A DNA stretch of 64,000 nt from GCA-003244245 sp052390495 (GCA_052390495.1 JBQTGW010000350.1:10007-74006); one strand, 5' to 3'. Positions 25,684-35,147 are shown, counted from the stretch's first letter. A program made the numbers and translations. Notes: a model not told the origin generated them from the letters alone.

Positions 25684-25729
25684 CTGGAGACCGTGATGCG
25701 GCGGCGCGGTCGCAGTGTGGGGCGCAGGG

Positions 25730-26410
25730 TCAGTGCAGGGATGTGGTGACTCGCTCGGCGGTACGGCGCCGCGCCAGTGTGGCGGGATCAGTGCCGGTGC
25801 ACTGCACCAGGGAGGCATCGGCGGCGAAGACGGCGAGTAGCAGCTCGCCCGGCACGGTCCCGTCCCAGCCGGTGGTGCACAGCAGGCGGTCACCGGCGCT
25901 CAGGTTCAGCTCCGCGGCGCGGGTCCGGGCGGCGGCTACGACCTTGTTGGTATCGGGGCCGGGGGCGCCTGCGGTGAAGGTGTCGCCGTGGGCGCGGACC
26001 TCGCTGGCGTAGTCCCGCACGGCCGGCGGCAATACCGGGATGCCCCGGCCCAGCGAGTCCAGCCCGACCGCGGCCACCTCATCGGCGCCCGCGGCGTCGT
26101 CCAGTTGCGCGACTCCGCAGAGCGCCACCTGGGCGCCTGCGGCCGATGCGGTGACCGTCGCGCCGCACCACCAGGCGCCGAGTAGCACGCCTGCGGTCTG
26201 CCAGTGCGGCGGCAGCAGCACTGCGACGGTGTCACCGGGCTGAATGTCCAGTTCGTCGCGCAGCCAGTTCGCGGTCTTGGCCGCCCAGTTGGCCAGGGTG
26301 GCGCCGGAGAGTTCCACGCGGCTGCCTGCGTTGTCGTCGTAGTGGGTGATCCGCGGCCGGGCCGGATTGGCACGCAGCAGCGGGCCGAGTATCTGATCTG
26401 TGATGGTCAT
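25730..26410 (-). CDS. TIGR03089 family protein (acyl-CoA synthetase-like fragment fold)
   Basis: A 226-residue actinobacterial protein resembling the N-terminal part of AMP-forming ligases: VELSGATLANWAAKTANWLR and DTVAVLLPPHWQTAGVLLGA. It lacks the AMP-binding core and C-terminal lid, so it is unlikely to be a normal acyl-CoA synthetase. AGGA precedes the ATG by five bases. It is the last gene of the LCP-GT87-LCP block, 18 bases after the second LCP gene; the same gene stands next to the LCP gene in mycobacteria (Rv3268 beside Rv3267). Confidence 0.85.
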   Translation of the reverse strand: MTITDQILGPLLRANPARPRITHYDDNAGSRVELSGATLANWAAKTANWLRDELDIQPGDTVAVLLPPHWQTAGVLLGAWWCGATVTASAAGAQVALCGVAQLDDAAGADEVAAVGLDSLGRGIPVLPPAVRDYASEVRAHGDTFTAGAPGPDTNKVVAAARTRAAELNLSAGDRLLCTTGWDGTVPGELLLAVFAADASLVQCTGTDPATLARRRTAERVTTSLH

Positions 26411-26428
26411 CGGTTCCTAGGCGGTGAG

Positions 26429-28012
26429 TCAGTTGATGCAGGGCACGCCGTCGGCGTGGATGGGGGGTGGTCCCGGAACGGGCGGGGCGCTCTCGGGCTG
26501 GGGGCGGGCGTCCTCGGGCTGGGGGCGGGTGCCGACCAGCTGAGGGGTCGACGGCTCGGCCCGCCGCTCGGCTGCCCGGTCGGGGTAGTCCGCCCCCACC
26601 AGTACCAGGATCTGGTCGTTTGCCAGGTCCTGTTCGGCAAGCACCGGGATGCCGCCGCCCAGCAGTGCTCCGACCTGCTCGCCGATCGCACCCCGGTTGG
26701 GCGCGACCTTGATCATAGTGGTCCTACGCAGCGCGATATTGCCGATCTCGCCTGCGGTGAAACCGGCCGTGACCAGCCGGGTCGAGATCTCGCTTGCCAG
26801 CCCGTCGATGCCGGTGCCGTTGAGCACGTCCACGGTGTCTGGCAGCGCGGCGGGCTGGGGTGAAGGGCCAACCGAACCAGGTGGATCGGCCGGACTGACC
26901 GGGGCGGCGGGGGCCGGCGGTCCGGCCTCGGTTACCAGACTGGCCACGAAGGCGCGGACCTGTGCCGGGTCGATGGCGACGATGCTCTGGCCGCGATCGT
27001 CGCGGGCATCGGGATTGACTACCGGGATCGTCACGAAGTCGACCGCGCCCGCGGCGATGCCGTGCATCTGCTGGGCGAAGCTGAGCATGTCCCAGCCCCG
27101 GTCGAGCACGACCGAGCTTTGGGCGGCCGAAGCCAGCGCCGAAAGCCGGCCGGGGTCGGTGAGGGTGCCCGCCGAGAGCACCTCGTTCACCGCGCTGGCC
27201 ATGAACACCTGCTGTCGCACGATCCGGTCCAGGTCGCCACGGAGCAGCCCGCCGCGCTGGCGGACGAAGGACAGCGCGTCCGCGCCGGAGAGCACCTGCC
27301 GTCCAGCGGGAAAGTTCGCGCCGGAGCCGGGATCGCTGGTCGCCGCGTTGAGACAGACCTCGACGCCACCGATCGCCTGGGTGAGCAGAACGAAGCCGTA
27401 AAGATTGACCTCTGCGTAGTGGTTGATCCGTACCCCGGTGAGCTGCTCCACGGTGCTCACCAGGGCGCGTCGCCCCGCATGGGCGGTGTCCCGCTCGATC
27501 TGGGCGTCGTCGCTCTCGCCGTTCGCGCGCAGTTGTCGGGCCGCCTGGGCCTGCCGCGTCCCGTACACGGAGTTGATCTTATCTGATCGGTCTTCACCCG
27601 GGATCGCTACGAGGGTGTCACGCGGGATCGATACGGCATGCGCGGACTTTCCGTTGTCGGGGATCCGCACCAGGATGATCGTGTCCGTGTTGGTCCCTTC
27701 GGCCTGCTCGGTGCGCAGCGTCGCCAGCACCTCAGCGGGCAGCAGGTTGCCCGCAGCGTCCGTGCGGCTGTCGTTGCCGACCAACAGGATGTCCGTGGCG
27801 CCGTCGCTGTCGCTACCGTCCGGATCCGAAGAGCTGAGTACATCGGTGCTGGTCAGGTTCCGTTCGAGGGACCCGACGGTGACCCAGCCCACCCCGGTGG
27901 CGAACAGCACCGTGGCCGAGAGCAGCGCAACCAGGGCGCGGGCAGATACTGCGCCCAGCCGTGTCCCGCGGCCGTTGGTGGCATGCCTGCCGCTGTGGGA
28001 CACCTCCGACAC
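26429..28012 (-). CDS. LytR-CpsA-Psr (LCP) family phosphotransferase with LytR_C domain
   Basis: Predicted to attach polyprenyl-linked glycan (arabinogalactan or similar) to peptidoglycan. About 527 residues: a cytoplasmic tail, one membrane helix (ALVALLSATVLFATGVGWVT), the LCP domain with TDILLVGNDSRTD, SIPRDTLV and INHYAEVNLYGF, a long VRQRGGLLRGDLDR stretch and a C-terminal LytR_C domain (VDVLNGTGIDGLA). GTG 28012 is preferred since AGGAG lies six bases upstream; the frame is open to a TTG at 28072, overlapping the GT87 gene. Minus-strand operon with GT87 and the first LCP gene. Confidence 0.9.
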   Translation of the reverse strand: MSEVSHSGRHATNGRGTRLGAVSARALVALLSATVLFATGVGWVTVGSLERNLTSTDVLSSSDPDGSDSDGATDILLVGNDSRTDAAGNLLPAEVLATLRTEQAEGTNTDTIILVRIPDNGKSAHAVSIPRDTLVAIPGEDRSDKINSVYGTRQAQAARQLRANGESDDAQIERDTAHAGRRALVSTVEQLTGVRINHYAEVNLYGFVLLTQAIGGVEVCLNAATSDPGSGANFPAGRQVLSGADALSFVRQRGGLLRGDLDRIVRQQVFMASAVNEVLSAGTLTDPGRLSALASAAQSSVVLDRGWDMLSFAQQMHGIAAGAVDFVTIPVVNPDARDDRGQSIVAIDPAQVRAFVASLVTEAGPPAPAAPVSPADPPGSVGPSPQPAALPDTVDVLNGTGIDGLASEISTRLVTAGFTAGEIGNIALRRTTMIKVAPNRGAIGEQVGALLGGGIPVLAEQDLANDQILVLVGADYPDRAAERRAEPSTPQLVGTRPQPEDARPQPESAPPVPGPPPIHADGVPCIN

Positions 28013-28061
28013 CCGCCTCTCCTCACCATTCGGTACCCGCACCTCCCTCCGTGCGGCCAGA

Positions 28062-29267
28062 TTAGACGTCAATGGTCCGTTCGGGTGCCGGGGTGGGCTG
28101 GGTCGTGCGGCGCAGCGCCAGCAACACCACGAGCAGCAGCAGGCCCAGCCAGAGATACGAGTTCCCGAGCAGGTGCTGCCAGAGCGACCACGCCAGCTCC
28201 CGGTCGTCCTCCTGCGGTAACAGCTGATGCGCGGCGACCAGGGCGGTGACGGCGATGAGTCCGGTGGTTGCGGCGAGCAGCCTCGAGCGCTGTTGCATCG
28301 CCAGGTGGGCCAGGACGAGCAGGGCGGGCACCAGCCACACCCAGTGGTGTGACCAGGCCACCGGCGACACGAGCAGCCCGACCATCGCGATCGTGATCAG
28401 CGCGGGGGGGTCCTGCCCAGCGCGGCGCCACCGAAGCGCGGCGAGCCCGCCCAGCACGATCACCAGCCCGCCCACGGCCACCCACCAGGTCCGTTCCGTG
28501 GCCGCGCTCAACCCGAGCCGGTGCAGAGCTCCCCGCACGGACTGGTTTCCCGTATAGGCCAGACCCCCGATCCGCCCTGGGTCCAGCAGGGTCGTGAACC
28601 AGTAGGTAACCGAGTCCCGCGGGCGGATCAGCGCAGCCAGCGCGGTGCAGGCGGCGAACGCGACCACAGCGTTGACGATTGCCCTCCACTGCCGTCCGGC
28701 AGCCAGATACAACAGAAACACCGCGGGGGTGAGCTTGATTGCGGCGGCCAGCCCGATCAGGAAGCCGCGGTAGCGGCCAGCACGCACCGCGAGCAGGTCG
28801 ACGACGACGATCGCCATCAGGTACAGGTTGACCTGTCCGAGCAGCAGGGTCTTCCACACCGGTTCGAATGCCACGGCCAAGCAGCCGATCAGCGCCGCGT
28901 GTGGCCAGCCGAAGTCACGCCACAGGGCGGCGCCAGTGGCGCGCACCGCGACCAGCAACGCCGCGAAGCTGCCGACCGAGAACACCACGGCGAGCGCCAC
29001 GTGCGGAACCAGCGCGAGCACCGAGAAGCACAGCGCCGCGAACGGCGGGTAGGTGAACGGCAACGAGATCCCCAGCGGCATGGGAAAGGCGCCCTCGTAG
29101 AGCGGCCGGGCGTCCAGCCAGGCCTGCCCACCTGCCTGGTACACCGCGAGGTCGAGCAGCAGCTTCGCCTGCGTGGCCAGCGCGATCACCGCGCAGGTGA
29201 GCACGAGCAGGGCGCCGGACAGCACTGGGGGCGGCGTCCGACCCAGCAGGCTGTTTTCGGCGTTCAC
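28062..29267 (-). CDS. GT87 (DUF2029) polyprenyl-phosphate-mannose-dependent mannosyltransferase
   Basis: A 401-residue integral membrane GT-C glycosyltransferase with about ten hydrophobic segments. The catalytic region after the first helix (LDLAVYQAGGQAWLDARPLY) and FTYPPFAAL are typical of the mycobacterial alpha-1,2-mannosyltransferases (PimE and Rv2181 group). GTG at 29267 lies ten bases after the stop of the upstream LCP gene; the much longer open frame to 29780 overlaps that gene and is rejected. Flanked by LCP genes on both sides, it probably builds or trims a wall-linked mannan or lipoglycan. The donor would be polyprenyl-phosphate mannose. Confidence 0.85.
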   Translation of the reverse strand: MNAENSLLGRTPPPVLSGALLVLTCAVIALATQAKLLLDLAVYQAGGQAWLDARPLYEGAFPMPLGISLPFTYPPFAALCFSVLALVPHVALAVVFSVGSFAALLVAVRATGAALWRDFGWPHAALIGCLAVAFEPVWKTLLLGQVNLYLMAIVVVDLLAVRAGRYRGFLIGLAAAIKLTPAVFLLYLAAGRQWRAIVNAVVAFAACTALAALIRPRDSVTYWFTTLLDPGRIGGLAYTGNQSVRGALHRLGLSAATERTWWVAVGGLVIVLGGLAALRWRRAGQDPPALITIAMVGLLVSPVAWSHHWVWLVPALLVLAHLAMQQRSRLLAATTGLIAVTALVAAHQLLPQEDDRELAWSLWQHLLGNSYLWLGLLLLVVLLALRRTTQPTPAPERTIDV

Positions 29268-29277
29268 GGTCGACGGG

Positions 29278-30825
29278 TCAGTCGATGCACGGCACGTTGC
29301 TGGCCACCAGCGGTGGCGCCGGGGCTGGGGGGGCGCGGAACGGGCCCGCGGCGGTGTGTGTTGCAAAGCGTCCTTCCGACCGCGGCAGCCGCTGGCTTGC
29401 CACCCACTCCGCCCCCTGTCCCGAATAGTCCTCGCCCAGATAGACCCGTACGACACCGGCAGGCAGGTTGGGGTCCTCCTCCGTGGGCAGACCCTCGAGC
29501 GCGGCGGCGACGGTCGTCGCCGCGTCCACCTTGCCCGTCGGGTACCGCACGAGGCTGACCGCTCTGGGATCCGAGTTGGCCACCCGGCCTGCGTCGAAGC
29601 CCTGCTCGGTGAGCTGGCGGGAGATCGTCGCGGCGAGACCAGTGACCCCAGACGCGTTGAGTACCTCGACGGTGATCCGGGAGGTTGGCGGTGCACCCGG
29701 CTCGGTGGCGGGCCGAGGCAGGACCGCCGCGGCGGCGAACGACCGCACGGCGGCCGGGTCCACCTCGAGCACATAACCATCGGACTCGCTGTTGGCCTCG
29801 CCCAGCAGAGGCACCGTCATGAACTCGACTTGACCTGCGGCGATGCCCTGAATACGGGAAGCGAAGTCGAGTACGTTGAAGTCTTCGTCGAGTGCGAGGG
29901 ACTGCTTGGTCGCGTCGATCAGCTCACGAATTCGACCGGGGTTCGCCAGTGTCCCGGTTGACAGCGCCTGGTCGGCGAATGCGGCCAGGAAGACCTGCTG
30001 GCGGACCACCCGATCCAGATCCCCGCGGGGCAGTCCTTGGCGCTGGCGGACGAACGCGAGCGCATCCGGACCCGAGATCGTCTGTGGGCCCGCGGGGAAG
30101 TTCGCGCCAGAGGCCCGGTCCTCAACCGGCGCGCGCAGGCACACCTGGACGCCACCGACGGCCTCGGTGAGCAGGGCGAAGCCGAGCAGGTTGAGCTCCG
30201 CGTAGTGGTCGATACCAACCCCGGTGAGATCCTCGACGGTCTGCAGTAACAGCTTGCGCCCCGCGCTGATGGACTCGCTGTGCACCGTCGCCGGATCGGC
30301 TCCCTCCCCGATGAGCTGGGCGGCGGCGTCGTTCTTGCCCCGGCCGTAGGCGGAGTTGAGCTTGTGCTGACCGAACCCGTCGGGCATCTCGACGTACAGG
30401 TCCCGGGGCAGCGAGATCGCCACTGCTTTGCTGCCGTCGTTCGGGATTCGCACCAGGATCATGGAGTCGGTGAGCTCGCCCTCGTTGTCACTGGCCCGCA
30501 GCCGGGCCAGGACGTCGGCGGGCAGCGGATTGCCCTGTGCGTCGGTCCGGCTGTCGTTGCCAACCAGCAGGATGTCGGTGGCTCCGTCCGGTGCGCTGAA
30601 GCCGATCACATCGGCGGTGTTCAAGCCGTTCTGCAGGTCCTGGAAGGTGGACCAGCCATAGCCGGTGAGGCCGAAAATCAACACGGAGACCAGAGCAAGG
30701 ACCACCTTGGGGGCGCGCAACGGAGAAGGCCGACGGGGGTGCGGCGCACCGGCTGACGGCGGTTGCCGGACAACTCGGACCTGCCGCACTGCGTGACCTC
30801 CCGGCTGGGGTGGCCTGTCGTGCAC
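29278..30825 (-). CDS. LytR-CpsA-Psr (LCP) family phosphotransferase with LytR_C domain
   Basis: A 515-residue paralogue of the LCP protein at 26429-28012. A basic Pro-rich tail, a single helix (VVLALVSVLIFGLTGYGWST), the LCP domain (TDILLVGNDSRTD, SLPRDLYV, IDHYAELNLLGF) and LytR_C (VEVLNASGVTGLA) are in order. GTG at 30825 has AGGAGG seven bases upstream. First gene of the minus-strand operon, divergent from rmlD, corresponding to mycobacterial Rv3267 beside rmlD. The two LCP proteins differ in their loops and may transfer different glycans. Confidence 0.92.
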   Translation of the reverse strand: MHDRPPQPGGHAVRQVRVVRQPPSAGAPHPRRPSPLRAPKVVLALVSVLIFGLTGYGWSTFQDLQNGLNTADVIGFSAPDGATDILLVGNDSRTDAQGNPLPADVLARLRASDNEGELTDSMILVRIPNDGSKAVAISLPRDLYVEMPDGFGQHKLNSAYGRGKNDAAAQLIGEGADPATVHSESISAGRKLLLQTVEDLTGVGIDHYAELNLLGFALLTEAVGGVQVCLRAPVEDRASGANFPAGPQTISGPDALAFVRQRQGLPRGDLDRVVRQQVFLAAFADQALSTGTLANPGRIRELIDATKQSLALDEDFNVLDFASRIQGIAAGQVEFMTVPLLGEANSESDGYVLEVDPAAVRSFAAAAVLPRPATEPGAPPTSRITVEVLNASGVTGLAATISRQLTEQGFDAGRVANSDPRAVSLVRYPTGKVDAATTVAAALEGLPTEEDPNLPAGVVRVYLGEDYSGQGAEWVASQRLPRSEGRFATHTAAGPFRAPPAPAPPLVASNVPCID

Positions 30826-30993
30826 GGATGCCCTCCTGGGTCCTGCGGCGTGGTGCGGCGGCAGCGCCAGGCTATCGGGGGTCCTACTCCTTTCGCGCGG
30901 GCTGCCCGTGCGGAGACGCCCGACCCCCTCCCACGTTGTCTGTCACACTCCGCGCATTGCCGTCAACAGCGGGATAGTTGGGAGGACGTATCG

Positions 30994-31869
30994 ATGCGGT
31001 TACTGGTCACAGGCGGTGCGGGCCAGCTCGGCCGGGACCTGGCCTGCGCGGCTGCCCGCGCGGGCATCACCTCGGTCCGCGCCCCGGGCTCGGCCGAGCT
31101 CGACGTCACCGATGCCACGGCGGTGGTCGACGCGGTCGCGGCGTTCGCGGGCGGTACCCGGCTGGTTGTGATCAACGCGGCGGCGTACACCGCAGTGGAT
31201 CTCGCGGAGGGCGAGGGCGCAGCGCGGGCCCACGCTGTCAACGCCGACGGTCCCGCGTACCTGGCGCGGTCGTGTCTCGCGCATGGCGCGCACCTGGTGC
31301 AGGTCTCGACCGACTACGTCTTCGCGGGCGACCGGTCAGGGCCCCACCAGGTGGACGACCCGACATCGCCACGTACCGTCTACGGGCGAACCAAACTGGC
31401 GGGGGAGCGTGCCGTGCTGACGTCGGGCGCGTCCGCGCACGTGGTGCGGACCGCCTGGCTCTACGGCGCGCACGGTGCCAACTTCGTCCGCACAATGGCC
31501 CGTCTTGCTCAGGGTCCAGGCCCGGTGCGGGTGGTCGATGACCAGCACGGCAACCCGACCTGGACCGCCGACCTCGCCGCAGGTCTGATCGCGCTCGCCC
31601 TGGCCGCCGACCAGGTACCCCCCGGCGTCCTACACTGCGTCAACACCGGCTCAACGACGTGGTTCCACCTGGCCAGAGCCGTGTTCACCGAAGTAGGCGC
31701 GGACCCAGGACGAGTGCAACCGTGCAGCACCGCAGACTTTCCCCGCCCAGCCCCCCGCCCTCCCAACTCGGTCCTGGACACCGCTGGATGGATAGCGGCC
31801 GACCTCCCCGTCCTACGCCCCTGGCGCGACGCCCTAACCAACGCCTTCGCCGAGGGCCTCGCCCCCTGA
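30994..31869 (+). CDS. rmlD: dTDP-4-dehydrorhamnose reductase
   Basis: Last step of dTDP-L-rhamnose synthesis, which in this lineage supplies the rhamnose of the arabinogalactan linker. The 291-residue protein has TGGAGQLGRDL (NADPH loop), NAAAYTAVDLAE, VSTDYVFAG and the YGRTK catalytic pair. GGAGG stands eight bases before the ATG; the open frame to 30763 crosses the LCP promoter and is not used. The LCP-rmlD divergent pair repeats the mycobacterial arrangement. Confidence 0.93.
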   Translation: MRLLVTGGAGQLGRDLACAAARAGITSVRAPGSAELDVTDATAVVDAVAAFAGGTRLVVINAAAYTAVDLAEGEGAARAHAVNADGPAYLARSCLAHGAHLVQVSTDYVFAGDRSGPHQVDDPTSPRTVYGRTKLAGERAVLTSGASAHVVRTAWLYGAHGANFVRTMARLAQGPGPVRVVDDQHGNPTWTADLAAGLIALALAADQVPPGVLHCVNTGSTTWFHLARAVFTEVGADPGRVQPCSTADFPRPAPRPPNSVLDTAGWIAADLPVLRPWRDALTNAFAEGLAP

Positions 31870-31913
31870 TCCCGTGTGTCAGGCACTGATGCTCGGTGTG
31901 TCCGGCTTTGGTG

Positions 31914-33053
31914 TCAGGGGTACCGTTCGCACTCACGAGCACGCTGGTAGGCACGCACAGTCGCCTCCGCGCACGCCTGCCATGTGTAGCCAGCTGCGTG
32001 TGCTCGCCGACCGGCCGCGTCGGTAGGTTCACGCCCAGACTCGAGTGTCGAGCACAATGCGGCGGCCAGGGCCGCCTGGTCACCTGGCGGGACGAGGGTG
32101 GCCAGCCCGCAGGCGACCTCGCGCAACGCGGGCACGTCGGAACACACCACCGGTACCCCCGTCGCCATCGCCTCCAGCACCGGCAGACCGAAACCCTCGT
32201 CGCGCGAGGGCAGCACCAGCGCCGTTGCTCCGGCTACCACGCAGCGCAGGTCGGCCTCGTCGAGGTAGCCGACGGTGTGTACCCGGGTACCGGCCGTGGA
32301 TGGCGGACCCCACCCCGCGGGCCCGGCGAGCACCAGCGGAGGAAGCTCAGGCCGCGCCGCGTGTGCTTCGAGCAACACGTCCAGACCCTTGCGCGGCTGG
32401 GCGGCGCCGACGAACAGCAGGTAGCGCTGCGGCAGTCGGAGCCTCGCGCGCAGCGCCGGGGTCGGCGGGGGTGCGCTGAGCCATTCCCGGTCCACCCCGA
32501 GCGGAGTGACCACGATCCGCTCCGCGGGGACGTCGAGCCGCTGGGTTACCTGCTCGGCTACCGCGGCGCTGGGAGTACAGACCACCGCCGCGCGCGCCAC
32601 TGAGGAGCGGACCAAGGCGGGCAGATCGCGCTGCTGCGGGGCCAGGTCGTCGGGCCGGTCCAGGAAGGCCAGATCGTGGATCGTGACCACACCGTGGGCG
32701 CGCCGGGACGGCGGCAGCACGAAGTTGGTGGCGTGCAGCACCTCGGCGCCACCCGCGAGCAGCTCAACCGGGGGCCAGTTACAGCGCCGCCACGCCGCCC
32801 GCAACACCCTGGCCGGCACCGGCCCCCCGCGCACCCGAACCCCGCTGGGCACCGCTGCACGCAGTGCAGCCTGGCCGCGAGCGGTGAACGCGGTGACCGT
32901 GACATCCACATCCGGGCAGGTGGCGAGCTCGGCGAGCAGCGCGGCCGTGTAGCGCCCGATCCCACTGCGCTGCCCGAGCAGCGGGGTACCGTCCACCAGA
33001 ACCCGGATGGCTGTGCTCGGTGATTGGCGATCTGGGCTGTCGCGAACACTCAT
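31914..33053 (-). CDS. Glycosyltransferase family 4 (GT-B)
   Basis: A 379-residue retaining GT-B enzyme. The N-terminal domain has GQRSGIGRYTAALL; the C-terminal domain has LFVGAAQPRKGLDVLLEAHA and PSRDEGFGLPVLEAMATGVP, the ExxxxxxxE nucleotide-sugar site. No membrane segment is seen. It converges with rmlD. In mycobacteria the rhamnosyltransferase wbbL (GT2) follows rmlD; this gene is of a different family, so it is not a simple replacement. The acceptor is unknown, with a wall polysaccharide the best guess. Confidence 0.9.
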   Translation of the reverse strand: MSVRDSPDRQSPSTAIRVLVDGTPLLGQRSGIGRYTAALLAELATCPDVDVTVTAFTARGQAALRAAVPSGVRVRGGPVPARVLRAAWRRCNWPPVELLAGGAEVLHATNFVLPPSRRAHGVVTIHDLAFLDRPDDLAPQQRDLPALVRSSVARAAVVCTPSAAVAEQVTQRLDVPAERIVVTPLGVDREWLSAPPPTPALRARLRLPQRYLLFVGAAQPRKGLDVLLEAHAARPELPPLVLAGPAGWGPPSTAGTRVHTVGYLDEADLRCVVAGATALVLPSRDEGFGLPVLEAMATGVPVVCSDVPALREVACGLATLVPPGDQAALAAALCSTLESGREPTDAAGRRAHAAGYTWQACAEATVRAYQRARECERYP

Positions 33054-33126
33054 GTAGTGACCTGCTTACGGCCCGAAGCAAGGGGACGGGCTGTAGGAGT
33101 TGGCCGGTCAGCCTATCCTTGGCGTT

Positions 33127-33465
33127 GTGAGTACCGCAGACTCCGGCAGGCGTCCCGGATGGATCCGGAACGTCGAGTTGCCGCGTTCCTTGGACGAGCT
33201 GCGTGGCCCCACTACCGGCGTGGTCCGGTTGCCGCTGCGGTTGTACTGGAGTGGCCCCGATCCCCAGGCAGTCGAGTGGTCGCTCGCCGAGCTGGCTGAC
33301 TGCCGATGGCTCTATGAGATCGTGCTCCGGGAAGGCACTGTGGACGACGTCCGCGGACTCGTTGATGGTGCGATTCTCGTGCGGGTGTGGTCTGAGCTGT
33401 ACCTACCACCGCACATCCGGCACGCCTGGCAGCCGCTGATCGACAGCGCCCGGAAAGCAGCCTGA
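33127..33465 (+). CDS. Antitoxin-like partner of a truncated AbiEii-type gene
   Basis: A 112-residue protein (GTG 33127) with LPRSLDELRGPTTGVVRLPL, LRLYWSGPDPQAVEWSL and YEIVLREGTVDDVRGLVDGA. I recall this protein immediately upstream of AbiEii/AbiGii nucleotidyltransferase toxins in actinobacteria, and here its stop overlaps the ATG of just such a start (33465). It would then be the antitoxin or regulator of a lost toxin. Function is inferred from that association. Confidence 0.65.
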   Translation: MSTADSGRRPGWIRNVELPRSLDELRGPTTGVVRLPLRLYWSGPDPQAVEWSLAELADCRWLYEIVLREGTVDDVRGLVDGAILVRVWSELYLPPHIRHAWQPLIDSARKAA

Positions 33466-33624
33466 TGCCGCTCGATCCGCTGCAGGAACGGATCATCCGC
33501 ACGGCGGCGGATCGTGCGGCCACGACAGGTCGGGCCGTACCACCTCGAAGAGGTCGATGGCCCGCAGCGGTACGTGACCACCAACCCGCTTGGCTCCTCG
33601 TTCCACGCATCCGGCGCCGCGTGA
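33465..33624 (+). pseudogene. Truncated start of an AbiEii/AbiGii-like nucleotidyltransferase
   Basis: The frame starts MPLDPLQERIIRTA, the usual N-terminus of these proteins, then breaks off before the nucleotidyltransferase GG...D-x-D core. The downstream bases in another frame read VGPYHLEEVDGPQRYVTTNP, ending at 33624, the tail of an unrelated gene. A deletion thus removed the toxin body and fused two gene ends. Confidence 0.5.
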
Positions 33625-33658
33625 GTACGGGGCCCGACGTTAATAGCCGCAGTTTCGG

Positions 33659-34910
33659 TTATTTTCTGAATGCCAGGTGTAGGGAGGTGAAGCCTTCGAT
33701 AGCGCCCGCTAGCTCGTCGGCTTCTCGGCTGGATCCTTTGATGGTGTGCAGTGCGTTTCGTACGTGCTCGACGGAAGCCACGATTCCGAGGATGCGTTTC
33801 GTTGGCGGTAGCTCAAATACGGGGGTGAGGGCTTCTGCTGCCCCTTCAATCTCCCCTTGGAACACCCGAGCGATGGCTAGTGCGCTGCGCGCACCTGCCT
33901 CCATTCCGAAAGCTCGGTGTTCGGGTGCTGAGTCCATGTAGGCGTTCAGTGCGTCGAGCGCGAGACGTTCGGTCTCGGAGGCCGTAGTGCGGCCGCCCCA
34001 GGCGAGTGCGTCGGCAGCCAGGTAGAGCTGGCGTGGTCGGCCAAACGTAAGGCCCAGGGAATCCAGCTCGTCGGGCTGCACGTGTTCTCGTAACTCGTCG
34101 GCTCGCGCGATGGCCGCACGCGCATCCTTGAATCGGCCGAGCGCTGCTAGGGACCGCGCCTCGCTGCTGGCTATCCACACACCGATCGTGCCGCGGCTCC
34201 GCGCGGCCGGTTCCGTGCCGAGCTCGATATAGCGAATGGCTTCGTCGAGCCGCCCGGACCAGTAGGAAATCCCAGATTGCAAGGCACGGACCGAGGCGCG
34301 CAGCCCGTCGTGGCCAGCGTTCTCGGCGCAGGCGTACGCCGCGCGAGTCTGAGTGATGGCATCGTGTGGCGCGCCCATGTCGAGGGAAACCTTGGCCATC
34401 AGGCCGGAGGCGATCCCGGTGAGTAGGTAAAGGTCTCGGATTTGCTTGACCTGCTGGCACCTTGCCAGGAATTTGAAGGCACGGTCCTGGGTGTCCACGA
34501 GTTCATCGAGTAGTGCCGGGAGTGGTTGTTGCCGAGCGGCGGTGACTAGCCGGAATAGGTCATCGACCAACTGATCGAGGGTCTCGGTTCCAACGTTCGA
34601 GTTCTCGATTCGGGCGAGGAAGCCGCGAGCTCGGTCGGCGCTCATGGCGATCGCTTGCCCTTCCCAGTCCGTCCGCCCCGTGCCCCGCCCTGTGGCTGCC
34701 CCATTGTGATGTTGGGTCCGTCGAATCGCCTCGGCGCCGTATGGCGGGCCGAACAACCGCGCCACCGGCTCACCGAACAGCTGCTCCAGGGCGGCCTGCG
34801 CCTGCGGGTAGGGCAGGCCGCGCACCTCTCCGGCCACCCACCGGTACGCCTGCCGCTGGCTGAGTTCGGCCCCGGTAGTTCCTTGGCGGCTCCTGATCGA
34901 TCATTGTCAT
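33659..34910 (-). pseudogene. TPR-containing helix-turn-helix regulator with a one-base frameshift
   Basis: The body (33659-34837) encodes ~390 residues of helical repeats like the TPR tails of actinobacterial XRE-type regulators. Its HTH piece SQRQAYRWVAGEVRGLPYPQ lies at the very start with no usable start codon. A proper start, ATG 34910 with GAGGGG upstream, gives MTMIDQEPPRNYRG, which joins the HTH only if the GGGG run at 34870-34873 had one base fewer. The gene is therefore frameshifted near its 5' end by one base, either a real mutation, a sequencing error or a phase switch. The rest is intact. Confidence 0.65.
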
Positions 34911-35147
34911 CCGGCCCCTCTCGGTAGGTCAGCCCACCGTAGATCCCCGCGGGACACAGGGTGACATCTGGCGAGCAGAAGGCAGCAGAAGACAACAGAT
35001 GGCAACAGACAGCACTGGTTAACCAGGGTCGTGGCCTACCCATGGCAACCGGGCCCTCCGATGCTGATCGGACCACGGCGAGGTGCGGAGCGACCCGAAC
35101 GTCTCCCACCTCGCCGTGCCCCCCCGGGTGAGAATCGGAGGCACTAC

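Noticed and set aside
28062..29780. Extension of the GT87 gene to 29780
   Set aside because: The extra 171 codons overlap the well-supported LCP gene, and the true protein starts naturally at GTG 29267.
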